The position numbers and the translations under genes are program-made. 15,467 nucleotides of DNA from Verrucomicrobia bacterium UBA1727 (GTDB lineage Bacteria; Verrucomicrobiota; Kiritimatiellia; RFP12; UBA1067), in assembly GCA_002315875.1 (NCBI GenBank), contig DCIL01000023.1:15376-30842 (forward strand), given 5' to 3'. The number at the start of each line of letters is the position of its first letter. Position 1 is the stretch's first letter. The notes below the pieces were generated by a model. It saw nothing but the letters and a program-made list of their open reading frames with translations, was not told where the DNA came from and searched no databases. Of this stretch, positions 6,588 through 14,810 are shown piece by piece.

Positions 6588-7424
6588 ATGAAAATCGGTT
6601 GTCACTTAAGCTCATCCGGCGGATATCTCGCCATGGCTCAGACCGCAGTGTCGATCGGAGCTAATGTCTTTCAATTCTTCACCCGCAATCCTCGTGGAGG
6701 CGCGGCGAAACCGATCGACAAGACGGATGTCGCGAATTATCTCGAATACGCCAAGGTAAACGGAATTGGTCCGATTCTCGCGCATGCACCGTATACGCTT
6801 AACGCGGCGTCCGCAGACGCACATACCCGCGATTTCGCTGAAATGGTGTTTAAGGACGATTTGAAGCGCCTCGAGCTGACTCCTGGTGCGATGTACAATT
6901 TCCATCCCGGCAGCCATGTGGGACAAGGCGCGGAGAAGGGTATCGAACTCATTTCCGATATGCTCAACCGCATCTTCGATACGCTCTTTCCGAATGGTGA
7001 TTGCTCGACGGGCGTGCTGCTCGAGACGATGTCCGGAAAGGGCAGTGAAATCGGTCGCAACTTTGAAGAGATTAAGGCGATCATGGATCGAGTCCATAGA
7101 CCTCTCGGCGTGTGTCTTGACACATGCCATGTCTGGGACGGTGGATACGATATCGTCAACGATCTCGATGGAGTGCTGGATGCTTTTGACAAGACGATAG
7201 GTCTAAAATATCTCAAGGCCATTCATACGAATGATTCGATGAATGTTCTTTCGGCGCATAAGGATCGTCACGAAAAGATAGGCAAGGGCAAGATCGGCCT
7301 TGAAGGTTTCCGCCGCATCATCAATCATCCGATGCTACGCGACCTTCCGTTCTATTTGGAAACTCCCTGCGACTTGCAGGAGTATCGGGACGAAATCTCG
7401 CTCCTTAAATCGCTGCGAGATTAA
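6588..7424 (+). CDS. nfo: Deoxyribonuclease IV (endonuclease IV, AP endonuclease)
   Basis: Endonuclease IV is a TIM-barrel, trinuclear-zinc enzyme that cuts DNA 5' of abasic sites and removes 3'-blocking groups in base-excision repair. All nine expected metal ligands can be placed: H66 (HAPY), H106 (FHPGSH), E146 (LLETMSG), D178 and H181 (CLDTCHVWD), H213 (HTNDS), D226 and H228 (KDRHEKIGKG), and E258 (LETP). From the ATG at 6588 the product is 278 residues, the normal family length, and begins MKIGCHLSSSGG as expected. The frame extends upstream to 6513, but that would overlap the kinase gene by 68 bases and add an unrelated tail. There are 7 bases after the kinase stop and no clear ribosome site. 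Last gene of the operon. Confidence 0.96.
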   Translation: MKIGCHLSSSGGYLAMAQTAVSIGANVFQFFTRNPRGGAAKPIDKTDVANYLEYAKVNGIGPILAHAPYTLNAASADAHTRDFAEMVFKDDLKRLELTPGAMYNFHPGSHVGQGAEKGIELISDMLNRIFDTLFPNGDCSTGVLLETMSGKGSEIGRNFEEIKAIMDRVHRPLGVCLDTCHVWDGGYDIVNDLDGVLDAFDKTIGLKYLKAIHTNDSMNVLSAHKDRHEKIGKGKIGLEGFRRIINHPMLRDLPFYLETPCDLQEYRDEISLLKSLRD

Positions 7425-7436
7425 GAAGGGGACTGA

Positions 7437-8522
7437 TCACTCTTCGGGAATCTGCCAGTCGGAGTCGACCTTTTTCTCGGTCTCGACCTCCACCTTGGCC
7501 TTGGCCTTGGCCTTGGCCTCGACCTTGGGCTCGTCTTCCTTGTCCTCATCATTGAAATAATTGATGGCCTTGCTGTCATTAAGTTCTTCGAGAAGGGTGT
7601 CCGCCGGTTGCTTGACTTCTTTTTCAGCAACAACTTTCTTGGGAGAATCCTCGGTCTTCTCTTCCTTAGTTACAGGTTTGACCGTTTTGGTTGAATTGCG
7701 AGAAGGGGTCTTGACCTTCGTTTTACGCTTCGGAACAACAACGACGTCTTCTTCCTCATCGTCAAGATCAAGATCAATGTCGAGATCTTCCTCATCTAAA
7801 TCCTCTTCGACCTCAATCACCCTTCTACGCGGCTTGCGAACAACCGTTTTCTTGGGCGCATAGAGCTCGGGATAATATTTGCGGCGATAGGCCTCAAGTT
7901 CTTCTTCCTTCTTGCGCTTCTTTTCTGCCTCTTCAGCAGCCTTCTTGTCCGCCTTCTGATCTTCCAGGAGCTTCTTCAGACGCTCAATTTCCAATTCCTG
8001 CGCAGAAGGGCCTTTGGGCTTCGCGGCTTCAATGGCGGCGGCTTCCGCTGCGGATTTCTCACGCATTGCCTTCTCAGTGGCCGCCTGGCTGTCCATAAGC
8101 TTCTTCTGCATCTCGTCCAGTTTGGTGGTCAGCGCCAGGATCGCGGTATTGTCCTGAGGCGGTTGGACGACCACCGGTGCGGCCGCCGGGGCCGGCTGCT
8201 GTTGCTGCTGCGCGAGTTTCTCTCGGTCCCGATCGTGTTCCTTCATCACGAACTCGAGCATCTTGTCATTTAGGGACTGATTACGCTCAGAAACTTTGAC
8301 GAGCAAAATTAGAAACACGGCAATGACGACGGCCATGAGAATTCCAAAGAAAATTCCCATGGACAGCAGACGCTTGCGAGATTTTGCCTGTTCGGCGTCC
8401 ACATACTGCTGAAACGCGCGTAGGACAGGAAAATCCTCCATAGCATCGCCTTGATCATAGACGCTTACGGCGCTATTTGGAATATCTGGCTCAATATCAG
8501 GCATTCCCGGCTTCATATCCAT
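7437..8522 (-). CDS. Membrane-anchored coiled-coil/low-complexity protein, unknown function
   Basis: I do not recognise this 361-residue protein. Residues 1-46 are a soluble, acidic N-terminus. A basic patch (KSRKR, 47-51) precedes one strong membrane helix at about 52-75, which suggests N-inside, C-outside topology. The rest has no globular look: a Gln-run and Pro/Ala linker (105-123), a predicted coiled coil rich in Lys, Glu and Ala (about 130-215), an acidic stretch of Glu, Asp and Leu (about 234-262), and a Lys/Glu tail with an Ala-Lys repeat. Such a layout fits a structural or scaffolding envelope protein, but that is a guess. It is the last gene of the minus-strand operon, 34 bases after the YdjY-like gene, with GAGGGAA directly before its ATG. 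It converges on nfo with a 12-base gap. Confidence 0.7.
   Translation of the reverse strand: MDMKPGMPDIEPDIPNSAVSVYDQGDAMEDFPVLRAFQQYVDAEQAKSRKRLLSMGIFFGILMAVVIAVFLILLVKVSERNQSLNDKMLEFVMKEHDRDREKLAQQQQQPAPAAAPVVVQPPQDNTAILALTTKLDEMQKKLMDSQAATEKAMREKSAAEAAAIEAAKPKGPSAQELEIERLKKLLEDQKADKKAAEEAEKKRKKEEELEAYRRKYYPELYAPKKTVVRKPRRRVIEVEEDLDEEDLDIDLDLDDEEEDVVVVPKRKTKVKTPSRNSTKTVKPVTKEEKTEDSPKKVVAEKEVKQPADTLLEELNDSKAINYFNDEDKEDEPKVEAKAKAKAKVEVETEKKVDSDWQIPEE
7493..7518. repeat. Hexanucleotide tandem repeat CCTTGG, 4.3 copies
   Basis: Four perfect copies of CCTTGG plus two bases form 26 bp within the coding region of the membrane protein, encoding alternating Ala-Lys near its C-terminus. Because the unit is a multiple of three, slippage would lengthen or shorten the protein without shifting frame. 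Confidence 0.85.
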
Positions 8523-8556
8523 TTCCCTCGTTTAATGCGTGTTATGTTAACTACGA

Positions 8557-9597
8557 TTATTTACCGCTAAAAATATACCAGTTGCGGATGTACTTCGCTG
8601 CTAGTTGGTTACGGACGTCCACAAGGCGCTTCAAAGTAATTTTTCCGGTGGCATAGATGAAACAGGTATCAGTTTTTGGATAGTTGGTCGTATCGGAAAA
8701 CTTGATGACCTTGGGCGTGAGTTTCGGATCATCACCTTCAACCGTCCAATCTTCGTCAATGAAGACGAGCGTAGCAGACGATTCGTCAATCGTAAGTTCG
8801 AACGGTTGGGCAAGACGATTCTGACGATCACGCCACTTGATCGGAGGATTGAACGCACGAAAGAAAAAACCGTTGCCATTAATGCCGTTGATCTTCACCC
8901 TGACGGACTCGATGCCATCCAATACGGACGCAATGCCTGCCGCCTCATCTACAGTGAGCGATCCGTCAAACCCGACCTTAACATCCAACGGATGACGTTC
9001 CGATTCAGATTTGATCATCCGGACGATATCCGCGGCATTCGTTTTGTTAAAGACGACATCGATTTTCTTCGGCATCGAATCAGCATTCCACCGGATCGTG
9101 AAATTGACCTTCTCACCCTTCTTAAGTTCGCGCTCGGCCTTAAAAGAACTGTAGACCTCTCCCTGCGGATAAAGTCCGTTCATTACAAAGAGCGACTGCG
9201 GAAGCGAATAGAACGCCATCACCGAGCCCGGCATGTCAACCGCGGCATCAAGCTGCCCTTTCTCGTTCACCGATCCACCGGTATAGATCATCGGATTGAA
9301 GACAATACCTTCTGGAACGGTTATGTTGACGAAATTAGTTATCGCCGGTTCAAGCTCTATCGTACACCCGACTGGCCAGAGATCGCATTTCGCATTGTTC
9401 TGGGGACGTCCCACGGGAATTCCGGACTTCTCGAGTTCGCGCTTGAAATCGGCAATCGGACGATCGATGAGGAACATCGTCTCATACGCACGATCCGTAT
9501 CTTTGTCCGCAAACATGAATTCGAGCGGAGTCCCCTTCTCCACGCCAGTGGCGGACGCGGTAAAGGTGAACGACGCTGCGAACAGGAGCGAAAGCAT
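8557..9597 (-). CDS. Exported protein with a weak YdjY-like N-terminal region, unknown function
   Basis: The 346-residue product begins with a hydrophobic signal peptide (1-16, ending ASA), so it is probably secreted to the periplasm. The n-region lacks a basic residue, which is unusual. Residues about 20-150 (LEFMF...DRAYETMFLIDRPIADFKREL) faintly recall the YdjY domain, found in envelope proteins of this kind of bacterium; I could not confirm it. The middle (about 190-245) looks like an alpha/beta unit with the pattern LDVKVGFDGSLTVDEAAGI. It contains C71 and C78, which could form a disulphide. The ATG shares one base with the aminotransferase stop (TGATG) and has GGAG about 11 bases upstream. 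A TAG in frame a few codons upstream limits any earlier start. Confidence 0.75.
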   Translation of the reverse strand: MLSLLFAASFTFTASATGVEKGTPLEFMFADKDTDRAYETMFLIDRPIADFKRELEKSGIPVGRPQNNAKCDLWPVGCTIELEPAITNFVNITVPEGIVFNPMIYTGGSVNEKGQLDAAVDMPGSVMAFYSLPQSLFVMNGLYPQGEVYSSFKAERELKKGEKVNFTIRWNADSMPKKIDVVFNKTNAADIVRMIKSESERHPLDVKVGFDGSLTVDEAAGIASVLDGIESVRVKINGINGNGFFFRAFNPPIKWRDRQNRLAQPFELTIDESSATLVFIDEDWTVEGDDPKLTPKVIKFSDTTNYPKTDTCFIYATGKITLKRLVDVRNQLAAKYIRNWYIFSGK

Positions 9598-10787
9598 CAG
9601 GCGAAACTCTCCATTGCCTTTCTAAAACCAGACGCGCTCGAACGAATGATCTTCTCCTCAAGCGCATAACAAAGACGTACGTAACCTGAACGACCGAAGG
9701 CGCGTCCTGGAACTACGAGAACGTTCTGGGCAAGCAACGCCTCGACAAACTTAAGCTCGTCCTCAACCGGCGATTTTGCGAAGATGTAGAACGCACCCTT
9801 CGGCTCGACAAACTCGATACCAGCGCCCTTTAGGACGTCCGTCATCGCGGCGCGACGCCGCTCGTAAATCGAAAGATCGACGGTCTCGTTGCAAATCTCG
9901 GCTGCAAGGCGCTGTCCGAACACCGGCGCATTGACGAAACCAAGCGTACGATTGGTAAGCGTAACTGCGGTAATGAGCGTATCTACTTCGGGCATGGACG
10001 GATTGGCGACGAAATAACCGATACGCTCGCCTGGAAGCGATAGCGTCTTCGAAAAAGATCCGAGCACGCAGGTCCATTTCGAAATCGGCAACATCGGCGG
10101 AACTTTTACGCCATCGTATGCAAAGGCACGATAGGGCTCGTCCGAAAGAATGAAGAGCGGACGCTCCCTCGTCTCGTTCACCTTGTCCACGACTGCGGCA
10201 ATCGCCTTGAGATCCCTTTCCGAATACACGCAACCCGTGGGATTGTTCGGCGAGTTGAGAATGATCGCGCGGGTGCGGTCCGTAATCGCCGCGGCGATCG
10301 CGTCAACGTCGGGACGAAAATCCGGCTCCAGCGAAGGCACCGGCTTGAGCACGCCGCCGAAGTGTCCGCAATACGCACCGTACTCCACGAAGTACGGAGA
10401 AGGCACGATTACCTCGTCCCCTTTATCGATCACCGCACGGAAGAACGCTACAATCGCGCCCGCAGCACCGACGGTCATGATGACGTCTTTGCCCTTAAGA
10501 CCGATCTCCTGCTGACGGGAAAGGAACTCTGCGATCTTCTCGCGCACTTCAGGAATGCCGGCGTTGGGACAGTAGCCGACGCCGAGGGGACGAATCGCAT
10601 TGGCGGCAATCTTCTCAAGCGCTGGTTTAGCGCTTGCAGGCGGGGGGACATCGGGATTGCCGATGGAAAAATCAAAGACCTTGTCTTCGCCGAATTTCTT
10701 CTTGAGCTCCATGCCCTTCGTGAACATGGCGCGAATCATCGATCCAGAACCGACGGACTTCTGGATCTCCTTGGTAACAATCTGCAC
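9597..10787 (-). CDS. PLP-dependent aminotransferase, class I (aspartate-aminotransferase-like)
   Basis: This complete 396-residue fold-type I aminotransferase has every core motif. These include SIGNPDV near the N-terminus, SPNNPTG with the Asn that contacts the cofactor, and LSDEPYRAF with the Asp and Tyr of the ring pocket. GSFSKTLSLPGERIGY holds the Schiff-base lysine K247. R371 in GYVRLCYAL should bind the substrate carboxylate. The family makes or interconverts amino acids such as aspartate, alanine or aromatic residues; the preferred substrate cannot be told from sequence. The start is GTG at 10787, 2 bases after the kinase stop, with AGGAAGAG overlapping the end of the kinase gene as ribosome site. 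Its presence in an operon of envelope and signalling genes has no obvious functional reason. Confidence 0.92.
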   Translation of the reverse strand: MQIVTKEIQKSVGSGSMIRAMFTKGMELKKKFGEDKVFDFSIGNPDVPPPASAKPALEKIAANAIRPLGVGYCPNAGIPEVREKIAEFLSRQQEIGLKGKDVIMTVGAAGAIVAFFRAVIDKGDEVIVPSPYFVEYGAYCGHFGGVLKPVPSLEPDFRPDVDAIAAAITDRTRAIILNSPNNPTGCVYSERDLKAIAAVVDKVNETRERPLFILSDEPYRAFAYDGVKVPPMLPISKWTCVLGSFSKTLSLPGERIGYFVANPSMPEVDTLITAVTLTNRTLGFVNAPVFGQRLAAEICNETVDLSIYERRRAAMTDVLKGAGIEFVEPKGAFYIFAKSPVEDELKFVEALLAQNVLVVPGRAFGRSGYVRLCYALEEKIIRSSASGFRKAMESFA

Positions 10788-10789
10788 TT

Positions 10790-13399
10790 TTACTCTTCCT
10801 CTGTCTTCAGTTCCACGTCAGGGAATATTTCCTTGAGTTGCTTGACGCGATCGGGGAACTGCTTGGCGACCTCGTTGATCATCATCTTGGCCTTGTCCAC
10901 GGCACCGTTCGTCTCGGCACACACCAGATTGAGCGTCAGCGCGGCACCGGTCATGGCGTCCGCCCAGTCCTTGAGATTGAGCTTCGGCTTGGCGTTTTCA
11001 CGGCCCTTGATGATGTAGATGTTGATAAGCTCATTGAGATTGCCGGGATAGTTCTTGTAGAACTTCTGCCAGGTGATCTTGGCCTTCTGCTTGCCGCGAT
11101 CGAGATTCATCTCGCGCTCGTTCACCGAAGTGACCTTAGCGCCCTTCAGCTTGCCGCGGAAGACATGATCCCTTATCGACTTGACGAACACGTCATGGAC
11201 GAGCTTCATATCCTTGATCTTCTTGAGCTGAAGATCAGCCGCAATCTGCGACTCGGGCATCTTGAGTTCACTCTTGAGCGTCTCGAGCTGACGGATTGCG
11301 TTCTTCCAATCGAGCTGACGGATGGAGCCGGCCGCAACGATGGTGTCGAACTTGTCGGTGACTTCCTTCGTCTCGGCCTCGACCTTCTCCTTGCGCTCGG
11401 CGGCTTCCTGTTCCTGACGCTCCTTCTCAGCCGCGGCAGTGGCTTCCTGCTTGGCCTTGCGGTCAGCTTCGAGCTTCTCGATCCTCAGACGCTTGACGGT
11501 CTGCTCAACGGTCTTTTCGCCCTTGGAGCGGATGAACGTGATGCCCTTACGCACGTTCTCGACATCCTTCGAGGTCTTGATGCCGTCCAGCATTTCCACG
11601 AGCGTCCGCGAGATTTCCGCAAGCTTCTCCATGTTCTCACGCGTGATTTCAGTAAGCGCCTCGGCCTCTGCACCCTTCTTGAGCAGCTTGCGAACCGAAT
11701 GACGAATTCTCACCGCGCTGGCCTGACAGCCGTAGGCACGATCCCAAAGCTCATTCATCGCGATTACGACCTGCGGCGGCGGCGCGGCTGGAGCGGCAGC
11801 CTCTTCCTTCGCAGGAGCTGCGTTCTTCGCCGGGGCGGCTGCCTTGGCTGGCGCGGCATTAGTGGCCGCAGGCGCGGACGCCTTCGCGGGAGCCGCATTG
11901 GATGCGGCCGTAGCGGCAGCTGCCGCAGGGGCGGCGTTGGTGCCGGCTGGTGCGGCGGCGGGCGCTGCGACTGCAACCATTTCGTTGGTCGCGGCGATCG
12001 CATCGAGAAGTTCCTTGGAAGGTCCCGGCTTGAGCAATGCACCATGCTCGGGCGGCAGAATCTTCTTCAGTTCCTGAGTCGGCTTCTCAACTTCCTCAAT
12101 CGCCTTGAGCGCGAAGGCGTCAAACTCGTCCGCAAACTTATTGGCACTCGTCATCGTATCCGTAACGGCCGAACGCGCCTTTGACGTACCGTCGCTGATC
12201 TGTCTCTGCTCTTCTTCGGTACGGGAGTTCTTGTCGGCGATCTGGAACCAGACGAGTCCACCGATGACGCCGCCGATGAGCAAGATGACGCCGACAACGA
12301 CGCCGATGACCTTGACGGCGAGATTGCTGCTACCGCCCTCTTCGTCCTCGTCATCTTCGGATTCGGACTTGTTGACGCCGTCCTCATCTGCCGCGCCTTC
12401 GTCCCCTTCCGCGCCTTCTATTTTCTTCTTGATGACGGACGATGCACCGGGACGCTTCAAGGCCATGCGGCGTCCGCGTACCGTGCGCTTGGAAGTGACG
12501 GTGGACGACGACGCCTTCACCGCAGGCTTCTTCTCTTCGGTTGCCGCGGGAGCGCTTTCCTTGGTAAGGCCGGAAGTGAGCACTTCCTTGAACGCTTCAA
12601 GCAGCGCCTCGAAACTCGGAAAGCGATTTTCGGGTTCGAGCTCAAGCATGCGCATAACGAGCTTATCTACCGCAGGCGTGATGTCTTCACGAAGAGAACT
12701 TGGCGTCATCGGAGCGCCTTCGAAGCGCTTCTTGATGACGGCAATCATGTCATCGCCTTCAAACGGCGCGACACCGGTAAGCGCGTGGTAGAGCGTTGCG
12801 CCGAGCGAATACATGTCGGCGCGGAAATCGATTGGCTCCTTCTTTACCTTCTCAGGCGAGATGTAATAGGGAGTTCCCCAGATCTCGTCCGTATCCTTCT
12901 GCATCGCGGCAAGTCCGAAGTCCACGAGTTTGGCGTTGCCGTTCGCATCGAGAAGGATGTTCTCGGGCTTGATGTCGCCGTGGACGAAACCCTGGTCGCT
13001 CGCGCACTGAAGCGCCATCGCGGTCTGCTGGCAGATCTTGATGACGCGGGTGATATCCGTCTTGCCGGGATGGACGTTCATCAGCGAGAAGAGCGAGCCA
13101 CCGGTCGCAAGCTCAAGCGCCATATACGGCATGCCGTTGAAGATGCCGTAGGAATACACCTGGACGATGTTCGGATGAATCAAGCGAGCAGCGGCCTGCG
13201 CCTCTTTCTTGAACTTCTCCACGAAGTCGGCATCGTCGCCGTACTCCTTGAGCATCACCTTCAGCGCAACGGGACGATCAAGCATCTTGTCGCGGCCCAT
13301 GTAGACGCCGCCCATGCCGCCGGACCCGAGCTCGCGCTCGAGCATGAAATTACCGTTTTCTCCGAAGACGCTCGGAGTAGCGATCAGCTGTTCACTCAT
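10790..13399 (-). CDS. Transmembrane Ser/Thr protein kinase (PknB/Hanks type) with large outer region
   Basis: A cytoplasmic Hanks-type kinase domain (about 15-280) has the glycine loop ELGSGGMGGVY (23-33), ATP-binding K47, catalytic D142 in HGDIKPEN, metal-binding D160 (DFG, 160-162) and SPE for APE (181-183). HGD in place of HRD makes it a non-RD kinase, so activation may not need loop phosphorylation. A Lys/Asp/Glu-rich linker follows, then one membrane helix (about 362-386). The outer part holds an Ala/Pro-rich stretch (about 480-550), a charged coiled coil (about 640-690) and an unrecognised C-terminal domain to residue 869. The kinase is probably active, sensing an envelope signal through its outer part. 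I chose ATG 13399, which overlaps the lepB stop as ATGA and has GGAG 9 bases upstream; ATG 13414 would add five residues. Confidence 0.93.
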   Translation of the reverse strand: MSEQLIATPSVFGENGNFMLERELGSGGMGGVYMGRDKMLDRPVALKVMLKEYGDDADFVEKFKKEAQAAARLIHPNIVQVYSYGIFNGMPYMALELATGGSLFSLMNVHPGKTDITRVIKICQQTAMALQCASDQGFVHGDIKPENILLDANGNAKLVDFGLAAMQKDTDEIWGTPYYISPEKVKKEPIDFRADMYSLGATLYHALTGVAPFEGDDMIAVIKKRFEGAPMTPSSLREDITPAVDKLVMRMLELEPENRFPSFEALLEAFKEVLTSGLTKESAPAATEEKKPAVKASSSTVTSKRTVRGRRMALKRPGASSVIKKKIEGAEGDEGAADEDGVNKSESEDDEDEEGGSSNLAVKVIGVVVGVILLIGGVIGGLVWFQIADKNSRTEEEQRQISDGTSKARSAVTDTMTSANKFADEFDAFALKAIEEVEKPTQELKKILPPEHGALLKPGPSKELLDAIAATNEMVAVAAPAAAPAGTNAAPAAAAATAASNAAPAKASAPAATNAAPAKAAAPAKNAAPAKEEAAAPAAPPPQVVIAMNELWDRAYGCQASAVRIRHSVRKLLKKGAEAEALTEITRENMEKLAEISRTLVEMLDGIKTSKDVENVRKGITFIRSKGEKTVEQTVKRLRIEKLEADRKAKQEATAAAEKERQEQEAAERKEKVEAETKEVTDKFDTIVAAGSIRQLDWKNAIRQLETLKSELKMPESQIAADLQLKKIKDMKLVHDVFVKSIRDHVFRGKLKGAKVTSVNEREMNLDRGKQKAKITWQKFYKNYPGNLNELINIYIIKGRENAKPKLNLKDWADAMTGAALTLNLVCAETNGAVDKAKMMINEVAKQFPDRVKQLKEIFPDVELKTEEE

Positions 13400-14142
13400 T
13401 TGATGATTCTCCATCCGTTGAATGGCCAGAAAACGAACGATGCGTTGCCGCGGAGAAGCGCGGCAGGAACCGGCCCCCAGTAACGACTGTCGAAACTGTT
13501 GTTGAAATTATCTCCACAGGCGAAGTACTGATCCTTGCCCATTGTGACGACTGCGGAATGTCCCTCGACCGGATGCTCGAGAACATAGGTCTCGCCCGGA
13601 CGCGCCTTCATACGCTTGATGTAGTGCGTGCCCTGGGGAAGTCCATCGATGCCGGTAGTGGAGAAGATCATAACTTCACCGTTCTGCGGCTTGAAGAAAT
13701 TCCACTTCCAGCGGTTGACGAAGATGAAGTCGCCGGTGGTGATCGCCCCCTTCCAGAGCGTATCACCTTCACTTACGTACTTTCCAACGATCGGTGCAAC
13801 CGCATCGGTGGGTAATTTGAAGGTCTTGGTTGAGATTCCAACCGCGACATCGGCAAAGCCATCGCCCCGCGGACGCGCCCTCACAAGACCGCTCGCCGGC
13901 GCCTTGTAATCGACCACCGTCTCGCCGGTAAAGGCCCATTTGAAAACCGAGAGCGGAAAGGTGTCCCATGTGCCCTTTTCCTTGCCCGCAGTCGAATGAT
14001 ATCCCCAGAGCGTCTCCTGCATGGAGCCGGTGGGAATCTTAAAGGGTTCGTAAAAGTAGGCGCGAAAGGCCATGGCGACACTGATTGCAACCACCAGCGT
14101 GTCAAGCCATTCGCGTCCGTAATCCTGCCAGGATTTCTTCAT
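13396..14142 (-). CDS. lepB: Signal peptidase I with an insertion
   Basis: Signal peptidase I is a membrane-bound serine protease that cleaves signal peptides from exported proteins with a Ser/Lys dyad. A membrane helix lies at about 13-31. The nucleophile is S40 in IPTGSMQETL and the general base is K176 in HYIKRMKARPGE. The downstream box GDNFNNSFDSRYWGPV and the final FVFWP are canonical. The GDxxxVNR segment that normally follows PTL after a few residues is at 137-144, so roughly 90 residues are inserted between box B and box C. Part of this insert (APASGLVRA...GKYVSEGDTLWKG) has the look of a biotinyl/lipoyl-type beta hairpin, which is only an impression. The length of 248 is normal overall. 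The ATG follows the TAA of the HAD gene with no gap. Its lipoprotein- and Sec-exported neighbours are possible clients. Confidence 0.93.
   Translation of the reverse strand: MKKSWQDYGREWLDTLVVAISVAMAFRAYFYEPFKIPTGSMQETLWGYHSTAGKEKGTWDTFPLSVFKWAFTGETVVDYKAPASGLVRARPRGDGFADVAVGISTKTFKLPTDAVAPIVGKYVSEGDTLWKGAITTGDFIFVNRWKWNFFKPQNGEVMIFSTTGIDGLPQGTHYIKRMKARPGETYVLEHPVEGHSAVVTMGKDQYFACGDNFNNSFDSRYWGPVPAALLRGNASFVFWPFNGWRIIK
13409..13412 (-). promoter_or_regulatory. Ribosome binding site deciding the kinase start
   Basis: On the minus strand GGAG lies at 13412-13409, 9 bases before the ATG at 13399. The alternative ATG at 13414 overlaps this site and has no comparable purine-rich sequence upstream. 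This, and the ATGA overlap seen at several other junctions here, favours the shorter start. Confidence 0.6.
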
Positions 14143-14808
14143 TTAGATCCGCAGAATCTCCGCCGCCTTTGCGGCTGCCTTGGCATTAAGTCGGGGGACG
14201 ATTTCGTCTGCTCCCGTAAAGTCCTGATAGGCAACGTGCGGATTGATGACCACCAGCGAGCCCATGCCGGCGAGGAGCGCGGCCTTGACACCGAAGCCGG
14301 AACCGGTCACGACCATCGTATGGAGACGCGATAGGCCGTTTTCCACGGTGGCGCGACGCCAGGAATCCCACTTGACCGCACCATAGCACGTCGATTCCTC
14401 GTGATAGAGGACGCAAAGATCGTCAAGGATTGGCTCGAAGACGTTCTTCACGACTTCGATATTCGCCCTCGTCGCAATCACGGTCTTGACGCCGCGACTT
14501 TTAAGGGCTTTGACGAAGTCGATGAAATCCGGTGCAATCGCAGAGTCGGCAATGACCGACGTAAGCCGTTCATTGAAGGCAATGGAAAGCTCGCGGGCGG
14601 ACTTTACGGCCGTCTTCTTCGTCTTGATGACGTTGAAGTAGTCCTGGAGTCCGCCCTGGTAGTTACCGCCAGCGAGGTATTTGGCCTCGACCGTCGAATT
14701 GAACGGTATCGCATCGAGCTGCGCGAGATACTTCTTCGTGGTGTCATGAAGAAGTCCCGCGCCGTCGATCGCGGTGAAGTCATACTCTACGATTACACCT
14801 CTTGCCAT
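14143..14808 (-). CDS. HAD-fold protein lacking catalytic residues (probable pseudo-phosphatase)
   Basis: This 221-residue protein has the length and motif order of a small HAD phosphatase but lacks its key residues. The nucleophile motif hhhDxDxT is VIVEYDFTA, so the first Asp is E8, while D10 and T12 remain. The motif II region KTVIATRANIEVV (Thr present) is recognisable, followed by a cap-like stretch. Motif IV, normally GDSxxDVxAAxxAGM, is TGSGFGVKAALLAGM (168-182), losing the Asp residues that bind magnesium but keeping the surrounding helix. Phosphate transfer is therefore unlikely; it may bind a ligand or partner. It sits between pfp (2-base gap) and lepB (0-base gap), a position that suggests a role linked to them, but no specific function can be named. 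Another fold with chance similarity is possible. Confidence 0.7.
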   Translation of the reverse strand: MARGVIVEYDFTAIDGAGLLHDTTKKYLAQLDAIPFNSTVEAKYLAGGNYQGGLQDYFNVIKTKKTAVKSARELSIAFNERLTSVIADSAIAPDFIDFVKALKSRGVKTVIATRANIEVVKNVFEPILDDLCVLYHEESTCYGAVKWDSWRRATVENGLSRLHTMVVTGSGFGVKAALLAGMGSLVVINPHVAYQDFTGADEIVPRLNAKAAAKAAEILRI

Positions 14809-14810
14809 AT

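Noticed and set aside
8523..8556. Separate promoter for the membrane-protein gene in the 34-base gap
   Set aside because: No convincing -35/-10 pair with correct spacing on the minus strand; only a ribosome site (GAGGGAA) is clear.
8605..9669. Open frame of 354 codons on the plus strand opposite the exported protein
   Set aside because: The product is Arg/Ile-rich without a family pattern, while the minus strand has a signal peptide, a ribosome site and tight spacing to its neighbours.
10838..12184. Long open frame (448 codons) on the plus strand opposite the kinase gene
   Set aside because: It lies wholly antisense to a well-supported kinase and its product is a composition artefact of Lys/Glu/Ala-rich coding read backwards; no motif or ribosome site.
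13400..13414. Earlier kinase start at ATG 13414
   Set aside because: It overlaps the ribosome site that serves ATG 13399 and lacks one of its own; the extra five residues are unneeded.
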